NCBI GenBank assembly: GCA_950097015.1
Contig: CATNEN010000029.1
Location: 4,111,501-4,175,500 of the forward strand
Reading direction: 5' to 3'
Origin: Macrostomum hystrix
Taxonomy: Eukaryota; Platyhelminthes; Macrostomidae
DNA length: 64,000 bases
Under the pieces are notes generated by a model. The model was not told the origin of the DNA. It saw nothing but the letters and a program-made list of their open reading frames with translations, and made no database searches. How positions within the stretch are numbered: position 1 is the stretch's first letter; the number at the start of each line of letters is the position of its first letter. Positions 43,164-55,684 of this stretch are shown here, in pieces. A program made the position numbers and the translations under genes.

Positions 43164-46100
43164 ATGAGACCAAGAAAACTTTCGTTGTTAGATGCAATTC
43201 ATGACAGTCCTAAAGTAAGTCATTATTTATACTTTTGTGCCATTTAATTGCGATTGTACTTGTTTCAGATTAAAAAAATAAATAACATTTTAAAAATTTG
43301 AATGACTTAGATATAACAGTGTAATAAGTGAACTTTAATAATATTGATAATTTTTAACAGCTAATTAGATGTTGCTAAGCCTGAAATATGCCAACATGTT
43401 ATTTTTGTCCTGTACAATCTATTTTAAATGATACTGCAATTATATATTTTTTATTTTAATTCTTTACTTCACATTACTTGCAACATTTTTATTTAAGTAA
43501 AAAAAATATATTTTTGCTAAAATGGTTGCTGCCAAAGTGACTGAGTTGGTTTTAAAGTTAAACCAATAACTTTATTGGTCTACCCATGTGCCAGATGCGG
43601 CCCTCAAAGCTCTTAAATTTGGCCTATTGCCCCTTCAAACAACTACAATATCCTGTCTCATCTTTCTCATGCCTAGAGGATGAAGATCTCATCCTCTCCT
43701 TGGTTTCTTCCCTACCATGTCTCATTTCTCTTTTACCATGTCTTTCTTCCCTACTGTCTTGTCTCTCCCCTGTCTCATCTCTCCCATCAAGCACCCTGTT
43801 TCATCCCTCCCTGTCTCATCTATATATGTCTCATCTCTCCCTGGCTCATGTCTCCCATGTCTCATATTTCCGATGTCTCATCTCTCCCCTTTCTCATCCC
43901 TTCTATGTCTAATATATTCTCTGTCTAATCTCATCTATTCCTTTGTCTCATCTCTCCCTTTCTCATATTGCTACAGTTAATGTGGTCCACTGTCTTATTT
44001 TACATTCTGTCTGTGGCCGGCATGCTAATAAGTTTGCTTGATTTAGGCAATGTTTTAATTTGAAGTATAATTTAGCAAAATGAAATCCTTTGTTTTAAGA
44101 TAAGGCACTCCTAGTTTTCCAAAATTTTCCTACATTATAGGCATTCTAGCACCTAGCACTTTCTAGCTAGTTAAAGTCTAACAATAATACTATATTAAAT
44201 GGTCAAACACCCCAACTTTTAGACCCATGCAGTTCTATCAGTGTTTGAGGAAGATGCCCGGATGCTGAAGAAATTCGCCACCGAGTTCCTTGCCTTCTGT
44301 GAGAAAATCCACGCCGCCCAGCAGGCCATGGCGTCGGCCACCCAGGGACTGGCGGAGCTAATAAAAAACTATGGCGGAATGGTAAGGCCCAGTTTGAACT
44401 ACTTATAGTAGTCTGTATATGATAGTCTGGACCAATTTTAGAAGGAGGGAAGAAAAACAAGTGGAGTGAGGACGAGTGGGGAGAGGAAAGAGGAGAAAGG
44501 AGAGGATTGAAGAGTTTGATTTCCCGTTGGTATTGATTTATCGCGCCTCCTATCCAGAAATTTCCAATGGAGAAGAAAAGCTCCTGCCTGATGACCACTT
44601 TTCCTATGCTGGCTGAGTACATGGACGAGGTAAGCAAGGGCGAACTTTGTTAATATTAGGCAAATCTGCTTTCTTCTATTATCTGAGCATATCATCCAAT
44701 TATTATACTTCATTTTTTGACAGATTTTAGTTTGCTACATTTTTCAGTATCGCTGCTAAATCCCTTAACCAAAATCAAACTAGTTTAAATTATCATAGTT
44801 TTTTCTTATTATCGAAATGCACCTTGAATTCATTGACTTCCCTAATCTCGCCACTCTGTCAATGTCAGTCACTCTCCAAACACATCATTCACTCTCCAAA
44901 CACATCAGTCACTCACCAAACACATTAGTCACTCTACAAACACATTAGTCACTCTCCAAACACATCAGTCACTCACCAAACACATCAGTCACTCTCCAAA
45001 CACATCATTCACTCTGCAAACACATCAGTCACTCTCCAAACACATCAGTCACTCTACAAACACATCAGTCACTCTCCAAACACATCAATCACTCTCCAAA
45101 CACATCAAGTCACTCTCCAAACACATTCAGTCACTCTCCAACACATCCAGTCACTGCTCCAAACACATCCGTCACTGTCCAAACATCATTAGTCACTGCT
45201 CCAAACCTACATTAGGTCACTGTCCAAACACAATTCAGTCACTGTCAAACACATCCAGTCACTCTCCAAACACACCTTAGTCACTCTCCCAAACCAACAT
45301 TAGTCACTCTCCAAACACATTCAGTCACTCTACAAACACATTCAGTCACTCTACAAACACATCAATCACTCTCACAAACACAGTCAGTCACTCTCCAAAA
45401 CACATCTAGTCACTCTCAAACACATTCAGTCACTCTCCAACACATTCAGTCACTCTCCAAACACATCAGTCACTCTCCAAACACATCAGTCACTCTCCAA
45501 ACACATCATCACTCTGTCAAACACAGTCAGTCACTCTCCAAACACATCGTCACTGCTACAAACACATCACTCCCTCTACAAACACATCAGTCACTCTCCA
45601 AACACATAAGTCACTCTCCAAACACATTAGTCATTCTACAAACACATCAGTCACTCTGCAAACACATCAGTCACTCTCCAAACACATTAGTCATTCTACA
45701 AACACATCAGTCACTCTCCAAACACATCATTCACTCTCCAAACACATCAGTCACTCTCCAAACACATCAGTCACTCTCCAAACACATCAGTCACTCTCCA
45801 AACACATCAATCACTCTTCAAACCCATCAGTCACTCTCCAAACACATAAGTCACTCTCCAAACACATTAGTCATTCTACAAACACATCAGTCACTCTACA
45901 AACACATCAGTCACTCTCCAAACACATTAGTCATTCTACAAACACATCAGTCACTCTCCAAACACATCAGTCACTCTCCAAACACATCAGTCACTCTACA
46001 AACACATCAGTCACTCTCCAAACACATCAGTCACTCTCCAAACACATCAGTCACTCTCTAAACACATCAATCACTCTCCAAACACATCAGTCACTCTCCA

Positions 46101-49100
46101 AACACATCAATCACTCTCCAAACACATCAATCACTCTCCAAACACAGCAGTCACTCTCCAAACACATCAGTCACTCTCCAAACACATCAGTCACTCTCCA
46201 AACACATCAGTCACTCTCCAAACACATCAATCACTCTCCAAACACATCAGTCACTCTCCAAACACATCAGTCACTCTCCAAACACATCATTCACTCTCCA
46301 AACACATCAGTCACTCTCCAAACACATCAGTCACTCTCCAAACACATCAATCACTCTCCAAACACATCATTCACTCTCCAAACACATCATTCACTCTCCA
46401 AACACATCAGTCACTCTCCAAACACATCAGTCACTCTCCAAACACATCAGTCACTCTCCAAACACATCAGTCACTCTCCAAACACATCAATCACTCTTCA
46501 AACGCATCAGTCACTCTCCAAACACATAAGTCACTCTCCAAACACATTAGTCATTCTACAAACACATCAGTCACTCTCCAAACACATCAGTCACTCTCCA
46601 ATCACATTAGTCATTCTACAAACACATCAGTCACTCTCCAAACACATCAGTCACTCTCCAAACACATCAGTCACTCTACAAACACATCAGTCACTCTCCA
46701 AACACATCAGTCACTCTCCAAACACATCAATCACTCTCCAAACACATCAGTCACTCTCCAAACACATCAATCACTCTTCAAACGCATCAGTCACTCTCCA
46801 AACACATCAGTCACTCTCCAAACACATTAGTCATTCTACAAACACATCAGTCACTCTGCAAACACATCAGTCACTCTCCAAACACATTAGTCATTCTACA
46901 AACACATCAGTCACTCTCCAAACACATCATTCACTCTCCAAACACATCAGTCACTCTCCAAACACATCAGTCACTCTCCAAACACATCAGTCACTCTCCA
47001 AACACATCAATCACTCTTCAAACCCATCAGTCACTCTCCAAACACATAAGTCACTCTCCAAACACATTAGTCATTCTACAAACACATCAGTCACTCTACA
47101 AACACATCAGTCACTCTCCAAACACATCAGTCACTTCTACAAACACATCAGTCACTCTCCAAACACATCAGTCACTCTCCAAACACATCAGTCACTCTCC
47201 AAACACATCAGTCACTCTCCAAACACATCAGTCACTCTCCAAACACATCAGTCACTCTCCAAACACATCAATCACTCTCCAAACACATCAGTCACTCTCC
47301 AAACACATCAAGTCACTCTCCAAACACATCAGTCACTCTCCAAACACATCAGTCACTCTCCAAACACATCAGTCACTCTCCAAACACATCAGTCACTCTC
47401 CAAACACATCAGTCACTCTCCAAACACATCAGTCACTCTCCAAACACATCAGTCACTCTCCAAACACATCAGTCACTCTCCAAACACATCAGTCACTCTC
47501 CAAACACATCAGTCACTCTCCAAACACATCAGTCACTCTCCAAACACATCAGTCACTCTCCAAAACACATCAGTCACTCTCCAAACACATCAGTCACTCT
47601 CCAAACACATCAGTCACTCTCCAAACACATCAGTCACTCTCAAAACACATCAGTCACTCTCCAAACACATCAGTCACTCTCCAAACACATCAGTCACTCT
47701 CCAAACACATCAGTCACTCTCCAAACACATCAGTCACTCTCCAAACACATCAGTCACTCTCCAATACACATCAGTCACTCTCCAAACACATCAGTCACTC
47801 TCCAAACACATCAGTCACTCTCCAAACACATCAGTCACTCTCCAAACACATAAGTCACTCTCCAAACACATCAGTCACTCTCCAAACACATCAGTCACTC
47901 TCCCAGGTCACTAGCATGGCATAGTTTCATACAGTAAGTTGTTTCTAAATGCAACCTCGCTGGTTTAAATGTTCACTTTTAGATTGGCGCAATGCATCTG
48001 AAACTGGCTGGCCAGATCTCGAGCTCAATGATTTCTCCTCTTAGTCGGTTTATTAAAGCCGACCTAGAAGGTTATATTTTATTGGGATGAACCAAATCAG
48101 ATTGAAATATTCGTTTTATTTATGTTTCTTTTGGTCATTGCTAGTCTAATTTGTATTTAGTAGGTACTGGTTGCACTTGAAACAAAATCCACTCCTACGT
48201 TTTTCTATAGTACAAATTTACTGGCTCACAATGTTTACGGGTTATTTCTCTTTGTTTAATTATTTGTTCTTTTGTTCTTTAGCGCATACCGTACGATAAA
48301 ATTGACAAGATTTAAACGTGATGGCTTCATTATTATTTCCAGAACTGATGCAGCTGCAAAATCTTTACTGGCTAATTAGCGACGGTGAGATATGATTTAT
48401 CTTTAGTTAACTGATAATCTGCATTAACAATGACTTTACTGTTTGAGTTCTTTACCAATTGACCGCAGAGCACGAACTATCTGTTCAGCGCTACTCCAAG
48501 CTCACGACTGGGTGCAGTTTGCAGTCTGAATGCGACGCAGCTGACGAGGTCTACCATATGCGCAAGAAACTCCACAGGGTGAGAACGAGCTGCTCACTTT
48601 GTACTGGCTAGTTTCTCAGATCCCCAGTTTGTACTGTCTAGTTTCTCAGATCCCCAGTTTGTACTGTCTAGTTTCTCAGATCCCCAGTTTGTACTGGCTA
48701 GTTTCTCAGATCCCCAGTTTGTACTGGCTAGTTTCTCAGATCCCCAGTTTGTACTGGCTAGTTTCCCAGATCCCCAGTTTGTACTGGCTAGTTTCTCAGA
48801 TCCCCAGTTTGTACTGGCTAGTTTCCCAGATCCCCAGTTTGTACTGGCTAGTTTCCCAGATCCCCAGTTTGTACTGGCTAGTTTCTCAGATCCCCAGTTT
48901 GTACTGGCTAGTTTTCCCAGATCCCCAGTTTGTACTGTCTAGTTTCTCAGATCCCCAGTTTGTACTGGCTAGTTTCTCAGATCCCCAGTTTGTACTGGCT
49001 AGTTTCTCAGATCCCCAGTTTGTACTGTCTAGTTTCCCAGATCCCCAGTTTGTACTGTCTAGTTTCTCAGATCCCCAGTTTGTACTGTAGCTAGTTTCCC

Positions 49101-52100
49101 AGATCCCCAGTTTGTACTGGCTAGTTTCCCAGATCCCCATTGTACTGGCCAGTTTCCCAGATCCCCAGTTTGTACTGGCTAGTTTCCAAGATCCCCAAGT
49201 TTGTACTGGCTAGTTTCCCAGATCCCAGTTTGTACTGGCCAGTTTCCAGATCCCCAGTTTGTAACTGGCTAGTTTCCAAGATCCCCAGTTTGTACTAGCT
49301 AGTTTCCAAGATCCCCAGTTTGTACTGGCTAGTTTCTCAGATCCCCAGTTTGTACTGGCTAGTTTCCAAGATCCCCAGTTTGTACTAGCTAGTTTCCAAG
49401 ATCCCCAGTTTGTACTGGCTAGTTTCCAAAGATCCCCAGTTTGTACTGGCTAGTTTTCTCAGATCCCCAGTTTGTACTGGCTAGTTTCCCAGATCCCCAG
49501 TTTGTACTGGCTAGTTTCTCAGATCCCCAGTTTGTACTGGCTAGTTTCCCAGATCCCCAGTTTGTACTGGCTAGTTTCCAAGATCCCCAGTTTGTACTGG
49601 CTAGTTTCCCAGATCCCCAGTTTGTACTGGCTAGTTTCCCAGATCCCCAGTTTGTACTGGCCAGTTTCCCAGATCCCCAGTTTGTACTGGCTAGTTTCCC
49701 AGATCCCCAGTTTGTACTGGCTAGTTTCTCAGATCCCCAGTTTGTACTGGCCAGTTTCCCAGATCCCCAGTTTGTACTGGCTAGTTTCCCAGATCCCCAG
49801 TTTGTACTGGCTAGTTTCCCTTGGGCAATCATCTTCCAGACTGCTCTGCACTACTTCTCGTCAATGAACTTGGTGCAGCAGCGTCGCCAGATGGCCCTTC
49901 TGGAGCCGCTGGCTGGCCATCTGCAGGCGCACTTAGGCCTGTTTAAAATGGAACAAGAGTTTGCCGACAGGCGCGACTTAGACACTCTGAGCGGCAATTC
50001 GAGGGGATTGTTGCTATGGTAAATATTTTCAAAATTGATTCTTTTTAGGAGTTTTGCTATTTTTGCGTCCCATGGTAATTGTTTTGCTCGGCTGTTGTCA
50101 TGGCAAAATTTTCGATTGATTGTTGTCATGATAAAATGTTTGGGCTACTGTCGCTATTGTAATCTGTGGTTGGTAGATGGTTCCATGGCTACAAGAACTG
50201 TTTCGCTTCATCTGAATCAAACCCGGCCCTGCAGCCTTCAGCGCGAGTTCGACATTGAACGCGCCGCCGCTGTCACCGCGGTGGCTCAACTAGAATCAGC
50301 CTACCCCGACTCGGCCTTCTTTCCCGATGTCGCTGAACAGCAGCAGCAGCAGCAGCAGCAGTTCCAGCAGCAGTCGTCGTCGTCTAAAAGACGGCCATTG
50401 TGCGGCTATCTAATGCAGCGCTGCAGACTCTCCGCCGGCGGTCAGTCACGCTGGGAACGGTTGCACTTCTCGTTGCGCCGCGGCGGCCGGCTTGAAATCG
50501 CCGCCCGAGGGCGTCTGTCTCGGGCCGGCTCGCCCGCCAAGTCCGTCATCAGCATGCGACCCCCGGCCGAGGGCGGATGCGGAGCTTCGGCTACGGCGGC
50601 CGCGATGGACGACCGGAGGAATGTGTTCATAGTGACAGTTCCCGGAGCTTGGTGAGTGTTTGAGCACTGTGCTCACTGTGCCAGCTCCGTCAGAACAATT
50701 AGCCCCTTTATTCCGGTCCAACAGCCCGCTGATCCTTCAAGCGGAGAGCGCCAGAGAGCGCGACAACTGGATTAGCGCCATCGCCGAGGCTGCCGCTGCG
50801 GGGCCATCGACATCACCGTCTGGGGCCAACGACAGCGCAGAAGAAGATTCGGATGACAACGATTTTGAAGACAACGTGGAGCCCAGTGAAAGCTCAGATG
50901 AAGCCAGCGATTCGCGGGACGATCCGCTGTGGCTCGACGGTTCGAAGCGGTCATCGATGTCGATGGCGCTTAGCTCCGACTTCGACAAGGGCGCCGGTGT
51001 CTCGGTGGCCGGCGCAGCGTTCTGTCGCTCATTTCCAGTTCGCCTGATCAGCCGCTGCCTGGCCAAGCCTGACGCAGTGGCCGACGCGGTCCTAGAGGCA
51101 TCGGTTGTAACAGCCTCTACTAGCGAAGATTCCGGCCAGCTGCTGACGCTGACCGTGTCAGAGCTCGGGGTCTGGCTAGTGGAGCCGGACTCGCGCCTCA
51201 TTCGCTGCCGCCTGCCTCTGGGCCGGGCTCGGATTTGCCAGGCTGGCCGGCGGCTTCTGGGCCTGACTGCCGTCCCCGCCTCCAAGAAGCCGCCACGACG
51301 AGTAGAATGCCTGGCTCTACGTCTAACATCCCTGTCTGATGCCGATTCGGCGAGCACCACGGAGTCAGTGCTGGCCGCTGTCAGCGCCGCGGCCTGGAGC
51401 GCCGATGTGGCGCACGAGAAAGAGACGGTTGGCTGGCGCTTCTGCTATGGGAATGAGGGCGTGACTGAGAATGAGGGAGTGACTGAGAATGAGAGAGTGA
51501 CTGAGAATGAGGGAGTGACTGAGAATGAGGGAGTGACTAAGAATGAGAGAGTGACTAAGAATGAGAGAGTGACTGAGAATGAGGGAGTGACTGAGAATGA
51601 GAGAGTGACTGAGAATGAGGGAGTGACTGAGAATGAGGGAGTGACTGAGAATGAGAGAGTGACTGAGAATGAGGGAGTGACTGAGAATGAGGGAGTGACT
51701 GAGAATGAGAGAGTGACTGAGAATGAGGGAGTGACTGAGAATGAGGGAGTGACTGAGAATGAGGGAGTGACTGAGAATGAGAGAGTGACTGAGAATGAGG
51801 GAGTGACTGAGAATGAGAGAGTGACTGAGAATGAGAGAGTGACTGAGAATGAGGGAGTGACTGAGAATGAGGGAGTGACTGAGAATGAGAGAGTGACTGA
51901 GAATGAGGGAGTGACTGAGAATGAGGGAGTGACTGAGAATGTGACTGACTTTAGACTGACAACTGGTAGATAATAGTCACGCAATCAACCCCCGGCACAA
52001 TGCGCAGGCGCTGTTGCTGTCAAACATTAGCCGCCTGCCGAACGCTTCTCCGCCAAAGCCGCCGCCGCGTCAACAGTCGGGCACTTCAAGCATCGGCGGT

Positions 52101-52217
52101 AGTGGTAGTGGCATCGGTGGATTGAATCATCCAGAGAATGCCGACGATGAACATCATCAGCCGGAGGATCTGGATGGCAGTGAAAATGACGATGAGAAGC
52201 TGGAGTCGCTGGCCTAA
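43164..52217 (+). CDS. APPL1: APPL (DCC-interacting protein 13), BAR-PH-PTB endosomal adaptor
   Basis: Exons 43164-43214, 44223-44381, 44558-44629, 47983-48070, 48343-48384, 48469-48578, 49840-50018, 50235-50651, 50725 to about 51460, and about 52008-52217: 687 residues against 709 in human APPL1. APPL binds Rab5 on early endosomes and links receptors to Akt and other signals. BAR: MRPRKLSLLDAIHDSPK, LSVFEEDARMLKKF, EHELSVQRYSKL, HYFSSMNLVQQRRQMALLEP. A poly-Gln linker (50338-50376) precedes the PH domain (KRRPLCGYLMQRCR, then PLILQAESARERDNWISAI), an acidic linker, and PTB (FPVRLISRCLAKPDAVADAV). The tail ends EKLESLA, a plausible PDZ ligand like the C-terminus of human APPL1. The junction between the last two exons is uncertain because an 18-bp array starts there. 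Acceptor-like TTTTAG at 43130 lies 33 nt before the ATG. Confidence 0.9.
43665..43970. repeat. 16-bp TGTCTCATCTCTCCC minisatellite in APPL intron 1
   Basis: Imperfect copies of CCTGTCTCATCTCTCCC. Same family as 19970-21190, in reverse complement, and as 61245-62045. Confidence 0.85.
44865..47905. repeat. 20-bp minisatellite, about 150 copies, 3 kb, in APPL intron 3
   Basis: Unit CAGTCACTCTCCAAACACAT. A block around 45605-45910 recurs almost unchanged exactly 1200 bp later, including the rare variant TCTTCAAACCCATCAG. The segment 45105-45560 is full of single-base gaps and insertions unlike the clean flanks. Confidence 0.95.
48596..49820. repeat. 30-bp minisatellite in APPL intron 6
   Basis: About 41 copies of GGCTAGTTTCCCAGATCCCC followed by AGTTTGTACT. 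It starts about 20 bp after the donor at 48579 and ends about 20 bp before the acceptor at 49839. The middle section 49080-49445 is indel-rich. Confidence 0.95.
50338..50376 (+). repeat. CAG repeat encoding poly-Gln in APPL exon 8
   Basis: Eight consecutive CAG, then TTC CAG CAG CAG, then TCG repeats. It encodes a Gln/Ser linker between the BAR and PH domains. Confidence 0.9.
51450..51945 (+). repeat. 18-bp minisatellite at the PTB exon / intron boundary of APPL
   Basis: About 27 units of GTGACTGAGAATGAGGGA (or GAGAGA variant). In the PTB reading frame this would add repeats of VTENEG and VTENER to the protein, ending at a stop at 51973. Skipping it by a GGC|GTGACT donor at 51461 to an acceptor at 52007 keeps phase 0 and yields an APPL-like PTB end. 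Either is possible. Confidence 0.92.
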
Positions 52218-52626
52218 AACATTTTGTCTGGTTTGTTGAAAAGCTTTGAAGCTTTGAATTTTCCGGACAGCAGTAAACTATCATTGATAAAAATATCTAG
52301 AAAGAATATGGATTTTAAAAACCTCTCAGTTGCTTATAATAGTAGCGTGCCTTCTTATCAATATATATTTTTTCGCACATGCATCGTATTTGTTTACTTT
52401 CTCAGTGGTCGATGGTCTACAAAATTTAAAGGTAATTTATTTAATTCGGTATTTATTTGAAGTCCAGGTGAAATTAATGCATTACATCTGATTGCTTTGA
52501 GTGCATAGCTTCATAGTGACGTAAATGATATACATTTTTGTTCCTTATTATTTTATTCAGATTTACCGTCTAAATTGATGTAGCATTGTGTTTGTAAGTG
52601 CGCGAAAAGTTTCTAATATTAAGCGC

Positions 52627-52632
52627 AATAAA
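52627..52632 (+). terminator. APPL1: Possible APPL polyadenylation signal
   Basis: AATAAA 410 nt downstream of the stop codon. The interval 52218-52626 shows no other feature and would be the 3' UTR. Confidence 0.45.
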
Positions 52633-52802
52633 CTGACACACAAAAATATAATCGACCCTATTTATAGCCTTAATATTCGTATTTAAAGTGCAACGGCCAC
52701 TGGTATGGTACTTGAAAAAATATAGCAGTATTGTTCTTTAGAACAGGATGTTTTGTAATTTCTTCATTTTCATTTTACGAGATTATGTTTAATCTGTTCT
52801 AA

Positions 52803-54190
52803 CGGATAACTGAAGCACCAGTGGGATAACTGAAGCACCAGTGGGATAACTGAAGCACCAGTGGGATAACCAAAGCACCAGTGGAATAACTAAAGCACCA
52901 GTGGAATAACTAAAGCACCAGTGGGATAACTGAAGCACCAGTGGGATAACTGAAGCACCAGTGGGATAACTGAAGCACCAGTGGGATAACTGAAGCACCA
53001 GTGGGATAACCAAAGCACCAGTGGAATAACCAAAGCACCAGTGGAATAACTAAAGCACCAGTGGAATAACTAAAGCACCAGTGGGATAACTGAAGCACCA
53101 GTGGGATAACTGAAGCACCAGTGGGATAACCAAAGCACCAGTGGAATAACTAAAGCACCAGTGGAATAACTAAAGCACCAGTGGGATAACTAAAGCACCA
53201 GTGGGATAACTAAAGTACCAGTGGGATAACTAAAGTACCAGTGGGATAACCAAAGCAGCAGTTGGATAAGTGATACACCAGTGGGATAACCAAAGTACCA
53301 GTGGGATAAGTGATACACCAGTGGATAACAAGTACCAGTGGGATAAGTGATACACCAGTGGGATAACCAAAGTACCAGTGGGATAAGTGATACACCAGTG
53401 GGATAACCAAAGTACCAGTGGGATAACCAAAGCAGTAGTGGGATAACCAAAGTACCAGTAGGATAACCAAAGCAGCAGTGGGATAACCAAAGTACCAGTG
53501 GGATAATCAAAGCAGCAGTGGGATAACCAAAGTACCAGTAGGATAACCAAAGCAGCAGTGGAATAACTGATACACCAGTGGGATAACCAAAGTACCAGTG
53601 GGATAACCAAAGCAGCAGTGGGATAACCAAAGTACCAGTAGGATAACCAAAGCAGCAGTGGGATAACTGATACACCAGTGGGATAACCAAAGTACCAGTG
53701 GGATAACCAAAGCAGCAGTGGGATAACTGATACACCAGTGGGATAACCAAAGCAGCAGTGGGATAACCAAAGTACCAGTAGGATAACCAAAGCAGCAGTG
53801 GGATAACTGATACACCAGTGGGATAACCAAAGTACCAGTGGGATAACCAAAGCAGCAGTGGGATAACTGATACACCAGTGGGATAACCAAAGTACCAGTG
53901 GGATAACCAAAGCAGCAGTGGGATAACTGATACACCAGTGGGATAACCAAAGCAGCAGTGGGATAACTGATACACCAGTGGGATAACCAAAGCACCAGTG
54001 GGATAACTGATACACCAGTGGGATAACCAAAGTACCAGTGGGATAACCAAAGCAGCAGTGGGATAACTGATACACCAGTGGGATAACCAAAGCAGCAGTG
54101 GGATAACCAAAGTACCAGTAGGATAACCAAAGCAGCAGTGGGATAACCAAAGCAGCAGTGGGATAACTGAAGCACCAGTGGGATAACTGA
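52803..54190. repeat. 20-bp minisatellite, about 69 copies
   Basis: Unit CAGTGGGATAACCAAAGCAC with variants CTGAAGCACC, CAAAGTACC, CAAAGCAGC and TGATACACC. Variants alternate in longer ordered groups on the right side (53570-54150). Lies between the convergent APPL and GNB1 genes. Confidence 0.94.
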
Positions 54191-54199
54191 ACTACCAGA

Positions 54200-55680
54200 A
54201 AAATAAATAAAACAGAACAAAAACCGACAAGTGTTTCAGTTAACGAGTCGTTATTATAATTATTATTCTGGCTCTCCACTTTATTCAAACGGCTAATAGT
54301 GTATTTTATAATAGCTTTTGTTGTTGCTGTCTATTTGCTTTTTTGAAACGACAGTCTGCGATAATTGGACTTTGAGGGGAGCGTTGCTGTAGGGGGGTCA
54401 CACAGAGAGACAAAATGGGGAACAGAGCTTGCATAATACAAATAGAAAAAGCACAGTGACTAATATAAATGTGTTATGCACGTAATATGTCAACTATAGA
54501 AATATGCAACTAACCAGTCGCCCTTGTATTTAATAATCGGGATAATTATAGGGAGCAATGCAAATTAATTCTAGAATCGAGCAAGCTGGCCGCGGGTGCT
54601 GTAAAAAACTGCTTAAAGAACAGAAAAATAAGAGACAAACACTGTGTAAGCAGAAGTTATATGTGTATAGTTATTAATCAGATTATAAGCATTTACGAGT
54701 ATTCGCATTATCATGATCGTCAGGTTCATTGGTAGCCTGTCGTGGAAAATAACTGAGAGCTATTGCAGAAAATTCACTTGATTAAAAATGTCTTTGCAAT
54801 CGAGTTATTTAATTTAAACCAGATTCGTGTTTTTTTAACGAAGCAAAAATAACAGTCACAGAAATTTGTTAAAGTTAAGAGCCTAATTTAACGTGAAAAT
54901 GGGGCATTTTAAAAAAGCAACAACAACAAAGGGCCACGGACAATAAGTATTCGAATTATGCTTACTGAATTTACTAACTAAATTTGAATTCCAGCGTAAA
55001 ACTATTATCTTCGTTATCTTCTTCTCTTTGTTGCTCCTGGCCTTTTATGGTCTTCTTCTTTCTAAGAAACAATTTGCACAACATTGAATATACCAAGGAT
55101 TTATATTCATATTAAACTGTTAATAAGCGAATCGTTGCCTGTTCGTGCCTTTCCACTCTTTTTGGCCTTAAGAGTTGACAAGCGAACAAAAAATGGGGAA
55201 ACGGAGAATAATAATAATAAGACAGTTTTGAGGACGAAAAACAAATCCATAGTGGCTACTGATAGTAGAGTAAATAAAGCGATTTTATTGGAACTAGCAA
55301 AAGCAGTCTAGATAGGATATGCTGCTCTGGTTGGGAGGGGGAACAGATTACACAGAAGTAAAATTTATGCAAGTTTTTAACAATGTAATAATAATAGAAT
55401 TATAGAATTATCGTCACAAAGTTAATAGATATACTATAGTGTGCTTCTTTTTTACCGCGACTGGGATTAGTCTGTAAGAGGATTAAAACAGGGCTACGAT
55501 ACTGACTAGCAATGCTTTGTTAGAAAAGAAGACATGTAATAGTGTAATCAGATGCGTGCGTGAGTGAGTGCGTTCGTGACAGGGAGGGGAGATATAGGGA
55601 TGAGGCGAAACCAGACAAACCAAGTAGGCATGCATTCAACCAAGTTTAAAGTTTAAGCGGAATTGGAATCGTTCACACCT
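54200..55680. other. Intergenic sequence between APPL and GNB1
   Basis: AT-rich with only short chance ORFs. No conserved segment recognised. Confidence 0.4.
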
Positions 55681-55684
55681 TTGT

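Noticed and set aside
44865-47905. CRISPR-like regular repeat
   Set aside because: Head-to-tail 20-bp units with no spacers, in a eukaryotic intron.
53190-54288. 352-codon ORF with aromatic-rich repeats
   Set aside because: 20-bp array; overlapping frames all open, so no selection for one frame.
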